Origin: Euonymus europaeus
Taxonomy: Eukaryota > Streptophyta > Magnoliopsida > Celastrales > Celastraceae
Reading direction: 5' to 3'
Length of the DNA stretch: 64,000 nucleotides
Assembly: GCA_963580455.1 (NCBI GenBank)
Contig: OY756970.1
Coordinates: 17,732,001-17,796,000, forward strand
This document shows positions 1 to 13,292 of this stretch, one piece after another. The translations under genes and the position numbers were made by a program. The notes beneath the pieces were generated by a model. It saw only the letters and a program-made list of their open reading frames with translations. It did no database searches and was not told the DNA's origin. The number at the start of each line of letters is the position of its first letter. The stretch's first letter is position 1.

Positions 1-1221
1 TGGCAAAAGAGGAATAGCTTCTCTTCTTGGTTGCTACCTCTTCATGCTGGTGACACTAGCTTCATGACAAGCAAGAACTCAATAGGGTCTCGCAAGAGCA
101 ACTTCTACTCATCAACTCTAGGCCTGGGAAGGTATTTCTCTTTCGCAGAGTTGCAGGAAGCGACCAAGAACTTTGATTCAAGTAACATAATTGGTGTTGG
201 TGGATTTGGTAATGTCTACATTGGTGTGATTGATGATACAACCAAAGTTGCGGTCAAGAGAGGAAACCCACAATCTGAACAAGGCATCACAGAATTCCAG
301 ACAGAAATTCAGATGTTGTCTAAGCTCAGGCACAGACATTTGGTGTCACTGATAGGATATTGCGATGAGAACGATGAAATGATCCTGGTTTACGAGTACA
401 TGGAAAATGGTCCTTTCAGAGATCACTTGTATGGAAAGAACTTGCCAGCATTGTCATGGAAGCAAAGGCTAGAGATCTCAATTGGAGCTGCTCGCGGACT
501 TCACTACTTGCACACTGGCACAACACAAGGAATCATTCACCGCGACGTTAAGACCACCAACATTTTGCTTGATGATGCCTTTATTGCCAAGGTTGCAGAT
601 TTTGGTCTGTCCAAAGATACACCTATGGGACAAGGTCATGTCAGCACCGCCGTGAAGGGAAGTTTTGGTTATTTGGATCCTGAGTACTTCAGGAAGCAAC
701 AGCTGACAGACAAATCAGATGTGTATTCATTTGGTGTTGTGCTACTTGAGGTACTGTGTGCAAGGCCTGCTATTAATCCACAACTCCCAAGAGAACAAGT
801 AAACCTTGCTGAGTGGGCAATGCAATGGAAAAGAAAGGGCTTGCTCGAAAAGATCATCGACCCTCTTCTCCAAGGCACAATCAATCCTGAATCAATGAAG
901 AAGTTTGCTGAGGCTGCAGAGAAGTGTTTGGCTGAATATGGTGTCGACAGGCCTACAATGGGAGATGTATTGTGGAACTTGGAGTATGCTTTACAGCTAC
1001 AAGAGGCTTTCGCACAGGGAAAGGCCGAGGATGAAACTAAATCATCTGCTACCGTGGATGCCTCCCCTGCTGTTGTAGTAGCTCTAAATACTACTCCTAC
1101 CTTTGATAACCACCTGGTTTCACACCCAGAAGAAAGCAATGGCCCTGCTCAAGCTCAGGCCATTGATGAACACTCGGGTACTGCAATGTTTGCACAATTT
1201 TCCGGGCTCAATGGTAGGTAA
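1..1221 (+). CDS. BUPS-type CrRLK1L receptor-like kinase, 3' part only
   Basis: Reading frame 1 is open from the first base to the stop at 1219-1221, so the gene enters from the left edge and only the cytoplasmic part (406 residues) is seen. Counting from the first codon, the Gly-rich loop GVGGFGNV is at 65-72, the ATP lysine (VAVK) at 86, HRDVK at 180-184, DFGLS at 200-204, and the activation segment contains [16 protein letters not shown]. All catalytic residues are intact. The juxtamembrane stretch ([16 protein letters not shown]) and [13 protein letters not shown] are closest in my recall to Arabidopsis At4g39110/At2g21480 (BUPS1/BUPS2). Those are plasma-membrane receptors that act with ANXUR kinases in pollen tube integrity. 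ERULUS (At5g61350) is the next best match. The malectin-like ectodomain and transmembrane segment lie outside the window. The family member is inferred from sequence memory. Confidence 0.93.
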   Translation, partial: WQKRNSFSSWLLPLHAGDTSFMTSKNSIGSRKSNFYSSTLGLGRYFSFAELQEATKNFDSSNIIGVGGFGNVYIGVIDDTTKVAVKRGNPQSEQGITEFQTEIQMLSKLRHRHLVSLIGYCDENDEMILVYEYMENGPFRDHLYGKNLPALSWKQRLEISIGAARGLHYLHTGTTQGIIHRDVKTTNILLDDAFIAKVADFGLSKDTPMGQGHVSTAVKGSFGYLDPEYFRKQQLTDKSDVYSFGVVLLEVLCARPAINPQLPREQVNLAEWAMQWKRKGLLEKIIDPLLQGTINPESMKKFAEAAEKCLAEYGVDRPTMGDVLWNLEYALQLQEAFAQGKAEDETKSSATVDASPAVVVALNTTPTFDNHLVSHPEESNGPAQAQAIDEHSGTAMFAQFSGLNGR

Positions 1222-1943
1222 AATTCTGTGTTAAGGGTTGCAATTCATGTGAGTGCAATGGGAGTAACTATATAGTATGATTAATGTAACTTTTTTTTTT
1301 AATGAACAAAATTAATTTTAATGTTGGTTAATCTTAGCGTGTGAGAGGATTCGAACTTTATGATTAATGTCGTATTATGTATGTATGTCTATTTTTCGTT
1401 CTATATTACATAACAACATAGCATTTTTGATGATCAATTATGGCCGTAGGCCATGCAACTGAGTTGAATCACCCACAAAGGAGACTGAATTCTTTTTTCA
1501 GTTGTAAAGCCATCAAGTTCCTTCTAACAGCAACTGACAGTGCATTGGTGATAAAAAACTTGTAACTTCAGCAGATAAATACTGATGTTGTAAGACTGTT
1601 CTGCCCTTTTTCATTGAACCTGCATAAGAAGAATTTCTCCTCCCTCCTAAATGCATGAACTGAACCTCAGATATGTTGATATACTAAGATGAATTTTCTT
1701 TAAGAAAGATCATGAGAAGGGTTAGAACCAGGAGACCCTTTACTTCTTGTCCTTCTGGCTTCTGAAAAAGTCTAGCATTTGACCATTTTAGTGTAATTTT
1801 CAGTGTATTGAAGAAAACCTAAATTTTGGAGAAAAAAGATCATAGAATCAAGGACAAGATCTTGCAACTCCAGTTATGCAGATTTCTAACAGGCACATAA
1901 GCTACACACATACTTCTTTTATTTTTCTCTTTGATTCTCTTTA

Positions 1944-2099
1944 TTTGTGTTTGATAGGGGTGTAATGATTACAAGAGTAATTAAAAATACATGAATAAAT
2001 AAATACTCATATTTGATAGACATGTTTGTTATTTACTCGGATAAGTTTTTTAGGCAATACATTATATTCATATTTATTACTCTCTTATCAAACACACTA
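1944..2099. repeat. Short MITE-like element with terminal inverted repeats
   Basis: The left end (TTGTGTTTGATAGGGGTGTA from 1945) is nearly the reverse complement of the right end (TACTCTCTTATCAAACACAC, about 2078-2097). The interior is AT-rich and non-coding. The ends resemble common plant hAT-type MITEs that begin GTGTTTGATA. I could not define a clean target site duplication, so the exact limits are approximate. Confidence 0.5.
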
Positions 2100-2710
2100 T
2101 TAAAATTAAAATAAATTACTAATGATGTCTTTATTATACAACAGACAAGTTCCAACAAAACTGATGCGATTGTTGTCTTGCTGCATTAATCCAACCCAGT
2201 TTGATAAATCATATAAAAAATGTTAAGGATTACAATGTGTGTTTTTTATATTCCTGATTATTCTAAATTTTCAGATGGACGCACGTGATTCATGTGAAAT
2301 TGTGAGCTCCACATAAACTATATGAAATCAGTGCGTTCATCTCAGAAAAATACTAGGATCTATATGATTGGTGAAAATTCACATACAAGCTCACGAAACT
2401 CGTTCACTACATGCTCAATCGTTGGCAGACACATCACATGGACCACATCAAACAACAAATCAAGAGATGTTCCCCAAAAAGGGAGGATCTTTAATGAACA
2501 TGAGAGATGCAGCAGATAAGGATGTAGTAGCTATCAATCCTTGCTAGCTGCCCTGTAGACCAAAAACTAGTGGATGCATCTTTGTTGAATTGAGAGGCTG
2601 CAAAGTAAACTGTACTGGTGAACAGGAGCAAATGTAGATAAGGATGTGGACACGCTTATGTTTACCTCTCCCGGACCAGAGGCTGTGTTTCTGGAGGCTC
2701 CAATTTGCCA

Positions 2711-2757
<47 letters not shown>
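2711..2757. repeat. Compound (AT)n(AC)n microsatellite
   Basis: About eight AT units pass directly into about fifteen AC units. It lies about 150 bp upstream of the start codon of the OXS3-like gene, so it is in its promoter or 5'UTR region. Confidence 0.9.
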
Positions 2758-2758
<1 letters not shown>

Positions 2759-2908
2759 CCAAACTAAAAGCCTTGAATATGATTCTTATCTATCTATGGC
2801 GTGTTAGCCACTTGTTCACATGGACTATTGACCATGATTTCTATGTACAAAACTAAATAAATTTCCCCACCAACACCATCATCAAATTCAGCTCCCTCCC
2901 TCTCTCTC

Positions 2909-3307
2909 ATGATTTCTATTGCCGTGGAGAATCAATCGGAAGTGAAGAACTTTGACATGGTTTCACTAAGGAGCAATCTCCCAAGAAAGTATGGATGCAA
3001 TTCATAGCTCTTCTTCTTTTTTTACTTTTTTTTTCTTTTTGATTTGGGTTCTTGAAATTGTGTATTTAATTGATGGGATTTTCTGTTGTGTTGCAGGAGA
3101 GGATTGTCAAGGTACTATTCAGGGAAAGCAAGGTCATTTACATGCATGGCAGATGTCCATTGCCTTGAAGATCTCAAGAAACAAGAACATATTGATGCAA
3201 AGAAGAGGAAGAAGTATTTGGAGAGGAAAGAATTGTCTGTTCCACCCTATCCACGCCGTAGAGTGGCCAGTACCAACCAGTTTGCTACTCCTTATGTTGC
3301 AGCCTAA
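2909..3307 (+). CDS. OXS3-like small stress-associated protein
   Basis: Two exons, 2909-2988 and 3097-3307, are separated by a 108-bp intron with GT at 2989 and AG at 3096. They encode 96 residues. The start is the ATG at 2909; an in-frame ATG at 2957 is an alternative. The protein has the block KRGLSRYYSGKARSFTCMAD, then CLEDLKKQEH, a lysine/arginine-rich helix (KKRKKYLERK), and ends with PPYPRRR and QFATPYV. This block is characteristic of plant OXIDATIVE STRESS 3 (OXS3) and O3L proteins. Those are small, largely disordered nuclear proteins linked to heavy-metal and oxidative stress tolerance. No enzyme domain is visible. The family assignment is from memory of the conserved block. The gene runs tail-to-tail with SAE2, the two stop codons being 373 bp apart. 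Confidence 0.78.
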
Positions 3308-3680
3308 ATTTACTATAATTCCAATAAAAAGATGATTTTGCCTGAATTTGTACAGCAATTTAGATTCTGCAAATAAATGAACAGCAGCTTAGAATTTTGA
3401 TAAATATCTCAATAATTCATTTCACTCGGTGCCAATCTGTATCAAATTCTGTAACTTGCAATGTTAGTAGTCACTGTTAATTTTCAGATAGGAAGAACAT
3501 AGTTTCTACAACTGCAGAACTTGACAAGGGAAACGGAGCTGACACTACCTAAACTCAAAAGCTCATAGCAAAATACTACTGATTACAACTAGTAATTCTA
3601 AGGACAACAAAATCACTTCTCCCTAATGGTATAAAGTAGAGAAGTAAGAAGTGGGCCACAATTAGGCTTTGAAGCAAGAA
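3308..3680. other. Convergent 3' region of OXS3-like gene and SAE2
   Basis: 373 bp lie between two facing stop codons. Both 3'UTRs and polyadenylation sites must fit here, so the transcripts may overlap. AATAAA-like strings are present (for example CCAATAAAAAG near 3321). No other gene is seen. Confidence 0.6.
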
Positions 3681-6600
3681 TTATTGCAGTCTTTGCTTCT
3701 TTTGGTTGTCTACACCCAGATGATCAAACATGACAACGTCGTCGTCAAGCTTTTCCACATTCTTGTATTTTCTAGTCTCATCGTTGGAGACATCCTTGGT
3801 AGCTTGGGAAACCTCTGGTGGTAATTTTCTTTTCTTCGCAGAATGAATATTCTCTGTCCCGTCTGAGATTTCCTCAACCTCAACATTCATCTTGGCCTCC
3901 ATAATATCTGCTGACAATGCATTCGATGTGCTCCCGCCATTTCCAAGAGAATGGTTATCATCCTTCGGCGTTGAAGGAGCTGCTGTCAGTCCGGATAGAA
4001 CCATTTCATCAGGTTCCTTCTCTTCGTCAAATTCTTCCCTGCAAGAGGACATGTAATATGTTGAATGCAGCTAAATCAAATGCGAAGAAAACCAATATCA
4101 CCAACAAATTGCATCGCCATACATATTCAGCTACTTAGTTATTAAACCCATGGATTTTAAAAGCTATACAAAATATTATTTATCAGCCAGTACAGATAAT
4201 CCTTCAACATATCAACTAATAATTGCCCTACCTCTTTAATCTTGTCTAGGCCAAAATTAGAGCCAGCTAACCATCCAAGACCAACTAAAACACTATCAAA
4301 CAAGAGTTGTCAAAAGGCATAGAAACACATTCTTGAATCAGCCTAGGTGCCATTGCAGTAATTTTTTTACATGCAAAAAACAAATATCAGACATTTTCTC
4401 CCTTCCCAAAGAAGAGAAAGAACACACCAAACGACAACCTTGTAAGATGTGGAGTTGGTAAAACAGATTCAGCAAGGGGAAGATAAAAACAGCATCAATA
4501 ACAAGATATACAACTACAGGTTTGACACGTATATCAATAACATTATTCTTTGATATACTTCATTATATCTACAGAAACCTAAGCTAAAACAAAGTTTCAA
4601 CAAGAAATCCACATCAAAATAGGAATTAAGTTTTAAACATCTAAGGAAACACCACAATTAAAGCACGGGCAATTGCTTCATCTATAGAATATATTTGAGC
4701 AAACGATGGCCAACAACAGTTCCAATCTATCCAATAGCTGGTATGTAAGTTGTTGATATATTATCAACTATAAGATGATCCATGATGTATTTCTCAAACA
4801 AACAAAAACGCCTAGAGATTGGGAAAAAATAAATTAGAGACCCATTGTCCAGCAAGAATATTCAAGCCACCCTGATTCTTCAAGATTTACAAATAAGAAA
4901 AAGCAACATGATCCAAGAGGATATTGCCAGAGTTTTGAAAATAACTATGAAACAGAAAAATAAAGCCTTTTTGTTCAGTACTATAATAAGAATCTTGTAT
5001 CAAAGTAGCTCAGAAATAGTATTACAACAAACCTATGCTTCACACTGATATTGCAAGTGAACTCCTGTTGAAGATCCTCCACTTGGAGAATTGTCCCACC
5101 CATAACTGGAGATGGAAGCTCGGCTAGCACCTGAAAGTAATAGTAGAAGAATAACATAGTTGCAAGAAAAAGACCAAGTCATCATCATCCAAACAAGAGA
5201 TTCAGAGAAGACACTATTGTGCTTTAAGAAATAATTTTGAAGCACAAAGCAACGACTTTACCTTCTCAAGGTTTGCAGCATAGGTTTTGACCATATCTTC
5301 TTCGAGATCATCACCAACTTCATACAGAAGAGAATGCCCGACCATAATTAGTGGATAGCTCATCCCAAGTTTGGCTTTAACTATCTTTTCAACAAAATCA
5401 AGCAACTTTGAACGGCGAGTATTGATCTCAAGTGTCAGAGGTGTCTGCACAAAAGCTGAGTCCTCTTACGACATGAAATTAACAATTACAAAATATGCTT
5501 CATCATTATTATGCTTCACATATGCTATCTGATTCTATATCTGTCTTAACTAAAATGCCACCTATCTGATATATATGTCTTGTATCTGGTTCTAACTCTG
5601 TCTGAATGCTTCGTTCATTCCTTGCTTCTATTGTGTTTTGATATGTTTATCTATATGACTATGGACTAATAATACTTTATCAGACATGAAAGTTAACAAT
5701 AAGCTTACGAGTTGTCAAGTTTCTTTCAGGACTATATAAATGCTCTATGACAGTAACTGATGTAGAAGATTTTTGCTGACCTAGACACTTGCTTACTAGG
5801 CTTAAGTAACACATCATGAAGTTGGTCTAAATTCTGGAAACACTAAATATGGAAACATCAAGAAGCAATATTGAAGATTTGTGATGCTGTTGAGAGATCC
5901 AAGCAATTAGGATATTGAAGAATTCAAATTCAAAGCTTGAATGAAGTTGAGAGAAGAAAGGAAGTACAAAGAAATCAAGACAAAACTTCTTAGAGACAAG
6001 GAATCACTGCTATGATTCAAAGGGTAAAGGAAACCCTTCTTGGCAGAGCAGCAAATAGCATACATTCACGCCAGAGATTTTCTAGCAAAACTGAACTTCA
6101 TTCCCAATTTCCCATGTCTTATTCCTATTAGCCTACTTCTCCTTCTGTTGGAGATTCTATATACTTGAACTAAAATTCCAAACCCTCTAGCTATCAAGAA
6201 ACCTACCCTTGAAAGGAGTGTGCCAAAACCAGCTGTGTAAAGAGGTTTGTTTGTCTTTGCATCAACAAGCTGTCAGTAGTGGATTTACCAAATCCCAAGG
6301 AGCCTTGAGAAGTGGATATAGGCCCAATTGTGGTTGAACTAGACTATATAGGTCAACCATTTTGATTTCCACAAGAAAAATTAATGTACTGTCAGAAAAG
6401 TTCAGAAGTCATGAGAAAGTACTTACCTTGTACAATTCCAAAACAAACACACCCGAGCCCCCAACAAAACCCACCTCTTGTTTTAGTTTAAGATCCTAAC
6501 AGAAACAACATCCGAGCAGAATTGCAAAAGGAAAAGAAAATTTTGGAAATACCTTGAAACAAACATAGCACGACTTGTTAGGCTCAAAGGGCTCTACGGG

Positions 6601-9600
6601 CATAAGAAGCATCTTTTTTGATGGATGTTCTAAACAATAAGTCATCCTGCATTGACACTTGAATTAGAAGGAGCCATAAGACAATCATAACCATTGTCAA
6701 ATAATACCTCGCTGATCTCAATGAACATGAAATAACACCTCACAACATTAATTACGAAAGAATAATGATAAAACAACACCCTTCATAATTAAAGACTGGG
6801 CCATTTTTTAATCTTTTGACAGCTTTGAGGCAAGAATTATTATCAGAGCTCAAAGACAGCCAGAGGCTCTGGTATATAAGAGGTACAGGCAGCAGAACAA
6901 AATGCAGTCAAACGATCTGCTACATAAGGCAAAATTTATAGTTTCAAACAGCAAGTTAATTAGCTCCTTCATTCTCTTACTTTCAAAGCATCTTTTATTT
7001 CATTCTCTCCAAAAGATCCAGACAATTCAATAGATGGCAGGCTTTTCTTCCAACTCCAAGTTGGATAATCTGCACGCCAGTACCTAATAAGAGAATTAGT
7101 GTTATTAGGCATCACCCAGAAGACCCCAGCAAGTGTTATGACACAATTCAAAAGCTCTCTAGCGACTGGGATTTGGATTAGCAAATGATCTCTCCATTCA
7201 TCTTCCTTGAAGATGTTGCACTAGATGACAGGAACAAAACCTTTGGCCTATCCCTGTTCAAATGGCATCTCAAAGCTAAAGAAGGCCACATACATAGGGA
7301 AGCAGATCCTCTTTTTTTGAATAGGAAAATTTATTGAGGCACAAAGCTGGTGCAGACCAGAGATTACATAATGGCTAAACTTCTGTCCTCGAGAGTGTTG
7401 TCACAAAGGAAGGTAAAGCAAAGTGCAAAGCAACTAAACCAGCTGTCTATGACTATGAAGCTATTTCTACAGAATTGAAAATCCTACAATTTCTCTCCCA
7501 GGGAAAGGAGATATTCAAACTACTTCACAGGGGATTTCTCCATCATTTATCAGACCAATTGCATCATACATGATTTTGACTGGGCGATATAATCACCCAA
7601 ACATGGATGCTGCCATCCATACAATGCAAAAGCCATCCAGAGTCAGCTTACCAGGATGTGAAGGGAAAAAGTTGTCATGAAGTAAAGCACTTATTAATCT
7701 GGTGGCAGACAGAAACTGTTCGAACAAGTTGCAGATGTAGTGTTTTAAGTCTTGGAGAACAAACTATATATGGTATGAGAAAACTTAATTACATTGCATA
7801 AAACGCACTCCACTAATATTTGCAGAACTTTTCCCCTTTCAGTGGGGATATAACATTCAAGTGAACCTAAAGGGATTTTTTTTTTTTAAAAAAAGGTCAG
7901 CACAATGTTGGAAAAGGGTCAAGAGGAACCGTGGGAAAATAAAGCAATTTCAACCCTCAAAGAAGTATAGATAGCTGAAAAGTCAGGCTCATGATAAGCA
8001 TATGGCCCTGAAGCAGTCATCTCACCAGGTAAACACACTAAAAAGTTTAAAATCACAAGTACGAGCACAAGTGTCAACTCAAGTAAAGCAAGACCTCAGT
8101 AAAACTTACAGAAACCGAAAAACAGTTAACAATCCAAGTACCATTTCTTTCAGCTGGAAAAAGGTGAATTAACAGCTCCAGGTTTACTTCACAAATTATA
8201 TCAGTTAAACAGTAGTTTTTATAATGGCCAAGACATTTAAAAAAAAAAGAAACTCAGAACAGAGCCAGAAGTTCAAAATGGGGAAAAAAATTCATTCAGG
8301 AGAATAGAACCACACCTGTAAGCATCAGTATTCTTTTCCAGCACCTTGATCGCTTCAATCACAATCAACCCAGCAACAATAGCATTTGTTGTTGCAACAG
8401 CATGGACAATGTTACCAGCAATGCCTTTAGCTTCAAAAAGGCTATGCAAAGGAATCCCAAAGGACGCGGCCCTAATATTCGCAGACGCAGTTACAAATTC
8501 CACAGCTAACTGGTCATCTTTATCAAAAGTCAAATTCCCAACTTCCTTCAAAAAAAGAAGACCAAAAAAGAAAAAAATAAACGAGAACTTTGCATTGATT
8601 GGAGCAAGCTATAATCAATCATCAAGAGATCAAAGCACACCTTTGCTCTGTTAACCAAAAAGAGTTTCAATGCCTCGAGGAAAATCCTTGAATTTTCCGT
8701 GAGGTTCCAGACATCCTGTGGATTCTTCAGACCCATAGATACCATGGCAGATAATGATGACAAGTTGTCAGTTGCAGAACTTCTATCTACAGTACCATTT
8801 TGTCGAGCCAGTTTATCAGAAAGGATATCCTTACTATATATTGGCCTCGGTTTGTTACGGTTTTTCCAAGTCTCTTCATTAGACAAAGCTATTTCAATGT
8901 TATGACCAAAAACGTGATCATATATTCTCCTTCCATAATACTCAACGTCCTCATCTTTTCTTTGTTCAAATGCATCATCGGCATGCTCAGAAGAGCTAGC
9001 AGCATCACCAGAGCGCACATTTAAGTCATTATCCTGATTCTTATCCCCAAATAACTTTGCAAAAAGCAGATCCTTGGCCCACACAATACAGTGTACAAAC
9101 TGCAAATCCAAGCAATGATAGATTTCAGAAACCTCGGAGCAGAAATTCACCACAAAACTTCCATTAATAATCAGCCATCGTAATTCATATAGCATTAAGT
9201 AATACTCAGCTATCTGGTAAGCAAAGCAGTACTTAACCCCACCAAGTCATGCATTAACATAATAACAGAGTCGAGCTTATTTGACATGCAGTAAGGAATT
9301 CTAACAAACAAAATCAGCAATTCAGCACCAGTTAGCAGCAATTTAAGACAAAAGATTGCTGCTAATAAACATAATTTCAAAAAAGGTGGCACTTTCAAGT
9401 TCTCAAAAGGACATGTATCTTTAATACTAAAACAATCATCGGTGTTTCATCAAATTCACATAGACTTGAATAAAGTTAACATGTCAACTTAATGCTTTTA
9501 AACTTCTGGCTCTTAATATAGAAATTGAAAGCAATAACTAAGCCTTGTCTGGGGAAAATATATTGTATCTTATCAGCCACAAGAGCCCATTCCTTTCCTT

Positions 9601-12569
9601 CTAGTGCAAAAAATTCATATTAAGGGACCAGTACCTTTGATGGAGTACTGGTAATTGTGCAGACAGGATACGACTTTGGGGATGGTTTTGGCTGACACTC
9701 GTAACATTCTGTTTTCCCCTTCACATGTACCGTGACCTGATCCCAATAAATGAGCAAAAAATAAAAGAAGTACCACCATCAGAAGCAATAAAGAATAAAC
9801 ATGGGACTGTCAAGTAACTTGCAGATAGATCAACAGTTTGGCAATGCCAAATATAGCTAAGTGATTTCAAATTTACAGCTAGTATTAAGCTTCAAGGCAT
9901 TTACTCAACAGAAGAGTCTCAGACACACACAGACAAACAGAAGTTACTTTCCCTTTTTTGTGTCCCTGGGGAGCCAAGAGAGAACATCCAAGGGCATCAT
10001 ATTTGAAATAATACAGTGCATACTCTCTTTCGAAACCACTACTCTGAAACTTGATTACTTAATTAATTAGACCTTCAGCTTATTATGAAGAAAACGACGT
10101 AAAAAATCAATATATCACCGGAACCCCACTTGCAAAAGCAAACTCCACACAGATTCATTTGAAAAACAGACCTCATAAGTAATATGATAACTGTGGCTGT
10201 TTTAAGTTTCAAAGACATGGCCAACAACACATATTGTCAAGCCGATAGACATCAAAGTGTAGAAATTAACCAAAGAATTAGAAGGAAAAAAAAATTGAAA
10301 CCCTGGTTCAAAATCTCTACGCAATTAACCAGCAAAAGTTTAGAATAAGCAGGCAGACTGTTCTCATCCGAACGAACTATAAACATGAGAAAAATAATAA
10401 CTAAAAGTCATTCAGTCTAATACATTTTTGGGGATTTCAAAAAAATACAGCATTCCCTGCTCCAGCAGAAAAAAGCTTCTCATCTACCGCTACTCATAAA
10501 AACTTCCTCTCTCCAGAGGACAGTGATGCTTGTCAAGGAACAAATTTGTGACCTTAATTATGGAGTGTCTAAGATAGGGTAGATCTTCCCCTATTTCCCT
10601 AACCAAAGCATAAGGTCTTAATTCCGGACCAGAGATCATCTCAAATTCTCAAGCTACACAGTCGGCCATGACATCCTGTGATCATCTTAATCATGGCACA
10701 AGAAAGAATTATTTCTTGCCACCATTAGAAGCATACTGGTAATAAGGGCCACAATATCTAGAGATCCATTCTTCTCTGTTAGACCTTAAATTCATTTACT
10801 TTAAAACCAAGCAGAACGTCTTAAGAGATTAGATGTCCAATTTGATTCTTGGAAACAAGGGGTGAAGGTTACTTACATCTTGCTTATCCCCAACACTGCC
10901 CACTGCGGGGGAGCCCTGTGCATGGGGTTGCTTTTTACCTTAAATGTCAAGTTTGAAAGTAAAAGAAAAGCAAGAACAGAAAAACAATAGAAAACTATGC
11001 TTTTGTAACTCCAAATTTAAAGAAAAGACCAGTACTGTATTTCCCAGATTTAAGAGAGTGCATGTAAGGAGGTTTTTTCATAATTTTTCTATCAGACAAG
11101 CAAATTCCATAAGGTCACAAGTGCTAAAGGTGTGCCACAGGAACAAACTTAGTAAGAGACATAGGTCCATAGTGACACTGTTACTGATGGAAGCACAAAT
11201 GCAGTTAATGTCTTCCCAATAACGAAACTTATATGCAAACATAGGAGGAATCAAAATAATTGCCACTGAACTATTCATTGACACTGACAGCATGTCAGAC
11301 ACTAATCCATGAATAGAAACCTTTTTAAATGCAATCCATGAATAAAAACTTATGTAAGTCTGTCTCCTTTTCCCCTTTTCACTTCTTTTTCCCTGCTATT
11401 TTTTTATTTCGGTTTGGAATACATACTTTATACAATGTAAATGTCACAAAATGAACAAAATCGACAATGATTTTATGAAATGAACTCATTCCAAAAGAAA
11501 AATAAGAGACAATAAATCACCTGTCCTAGGAACCCAGTAGTCCCACTCTCAACCAGAGGAACATCAGCTGCCAAACACAGACGGTTCACATGTCGCCTTG
11601 CATCTAAGTTGTCAAGTCCATTCAGAACAACATTAAACTGCTTAAAGAAGTCAACATTAAAGCTAGGATCTTTAACATTTGCATGGTACGGTGTAATGCT
11701 TATGTGGGGCCTAAATTTTAGGACAGCATCACGAGCAACCTGATCAAAAACAATAGCAAGTGTTATGGAAAGGTGAACCACTCAAACTGCACTACGAGAA
11801 GAACAAAAAAAACAAGCTGCATGTAAATGCTCTCACCTTGGCTTTAGACTGCCCAACATGTGACTGACGAAATAAAAATTGCCTATTCAAGTTGCTGACT
11901 TCTATTGTGTCCATGTCAATCTACAAAAGAGGTAAAAAAAAAAATCATAAATGTATAATCATAAAACCCAAAAATAAATGTAAAGCATGTTTGCTGCCAT
12001 GAGAGAGAGAGAGAGAGAGAGAGAGAATAATAGGAAAAAAATAGAATGAAAATTTCCAGAAGTAGAAAGCTTTAAATCCTACATGAGCTCATAAACACAT
12101 GATTAACTAGAAACTACAAAAATTAATAAGAAATAACGACCCTTGGCCCATTAAACCTCGAAAGCCAAGGTCCAAAACTCAAAGATTACGCATAAGAAAA
12201 GAAAAAGACCACAAACATACAATTAATTTGTTGAACCCACTGAAAGCCCTAGTAAAGTACAACTCCAAATAGAAAAGGCACAACCAATTTCCAGTAGTTT
12301 CTCAATTGAAACGAAATAAAGCAAAACGAGACACATGCTTACAATATGTATTTCCTGGAAGCCAGAGAGAGCGAGGGTCTTGAGTAATTCGCAGCCAATA
12401 CCTCCTGCTCCAACCATAAGCACTTTCACATCCTAACAAAAACAAAACCCACAAAACACAAAAGGAAATTATCCACTCAAATTGAAAAAAGAGAGACTTC
12501 TTCGCAGCGTTTTGGAAGGGATTTCATTCTCGATACCTTTATTGCCGGCGAGTCTTGCAGAGAAGCCAT
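3681..12569 (-). CDS. SAE2: SUMO-activating enzyme subunit 2
   Basis: Eleven exons, in transcription order: 12569-12537, 12432-12343, 11920-11837, 11739-11521, 9736-9635, 9099-8641, 8545-8316, 6646-6553, 5444-5262, 5130-5033 and 4038-3681. All introns are GT-AG and reading phase is kept at every junction. The product is 649 residues (Arabidopsis SAE2 is about 625). SAE2 is the catalytic half of the nuclear SUMO E1. It adenylates SUMO with SAE1, forms a thioester, and passes SUMO to SCE1. Visible: nucleotide-binding GAGGIG at 19-24; [14 protein letters not shown] in the adenylation fold; catalytic Cys168 in SYPVCTI; zinc ligands in CYEC (153, 156) and CYVC (432, 435); the ubiquitin-fold region (about 440-550); and a basic AKKRK nuclear signal in the variable tail. 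The start ATG gives [11 protein letters not shown], directly before [11 protein letters not shown]. Several introns exceed 1 kb; the one at 6647-8315 holds a possible retroposon tail. It looks functional. Confidence 0.96.
7312..7420 (-). repeat. Possible retroposon 3' end in a SAE2 intron
   Basis: On the minus strand the sequence ends with GCCTCAATAAATTTTCCTAT followed by a short A-run (plus-strand T-run at 7312-7318). This resembles the 3' end of plant LINEs or other polyadenylated retroposons. The body further right (to about 7560) has no intact reading frame and no target site duplication was confirmed. Confidence 0.35.
12001..12027. repeat. (GA)n microsatellite in a SAE2 intron
   Basis: About thirteen GA units inside the intron between the second and third coding exons of SAE2. 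Confidence 0.9.
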
Positions 12570-13292
12570 TGCAGGAGGTCGAGGTAGGGAGACACGGAAG
12601 ACGATAGTAATTACTAATTAGGTCGAGAATGGTCACGTCAGTGGAGGACACCCATTTGCGAGGGTTTTGGAAGACTGGGTGAATCGAACCCGGGGACGCG
12701 AAAGATGGTGCAGTATCTTAATGGTTGTGACCAGAGAGATCGGCTTTGAGAGCGCCAGAAAGCGAGGCACTAGGTACTACTCTCTTCTCCATCGTGCTTC
12801 TCTCCTCCTTTTCTCTCTCTTCAATGTTCAATCCATAAGTAGGACCCCCGCTGTTTGGAAACAAGGTTAAGGTTATTCCGAGTGAGTATTGAACAAGAAG
12901 TCACAAACCCAGGTTTTTTTTCTTTTTAAAGACAAATGCTGAAGAATCCCAGGTTGCCATTAGCAAGAGAATAACTGAAGAACAATCTTATAGATCATTA
13001 ACAATATATCTAAGAACCTGTTATCCACAATCCTTATTCTCAACTTCCCATTTCTCCTTCAATACAAATTGTTTACTGTCAAAAAAAATATAAGTATTCT
13101 TTACATATTTGTTTTCTTCCAACTACTTTCCTGCTATATTACAACTGTTTTTTATATATTCAGTTAATATTGAGAGGACCATAACCCACCCTTCAGCATT
13201 TGTGATTTTTTATGCAAGATGAATGTTCTCTGAGGAGTCTGAAAGATCCCCATTGATTAGAGGAAGCCATGTCAATCTGCAGTCCATCGTTT
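12570..13292. other. SAE2 upstream region and BLH1 3' flank
   Basis: This 723-bp interval contains the SAE2 promoter and 5'UTR (minus strand) and the BLH1 3'UTR. No clear TATA box is visible for SAE2, as is common for housekeeping genes. No further gene is recognised. Confidence 0.6.

Larger units (their letters stand above)
1222..2908. other. Intergenic, kinase 3' flank to OXS3-like gene
   Basis: No convincing coding sequence. It holds the kinase 3'UTR, a small inverted-repeat element (1944-2099) and an AT/AC microsatellite (2711-2757). Near 1352 a GGATTCGAAC stretch lies downstream of a T-run (1291-1300). It resembles a B box on the minus strand, but no A box accompanies it. Confidence 0.7.

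Noticed and set aside
669..1139. 156-codon open frame on the minus strand inside the kinase gene
   Set aside because: Shadow frame opposite an unambiguous kinase coding sequence.
1291..1365. Possible SINE (T-run plus GGATTCGAAC)
   Set aside because: Only a B-box-like word is present; no A box or target duplication was found.
12667..12720. GGGTGAATCGAACCCGGGGA looks like a tRNA T-arm near the SAE2 start
   Set aside because: The stem does not pair properly on either strand and no acceptor or anticodon arm is present.
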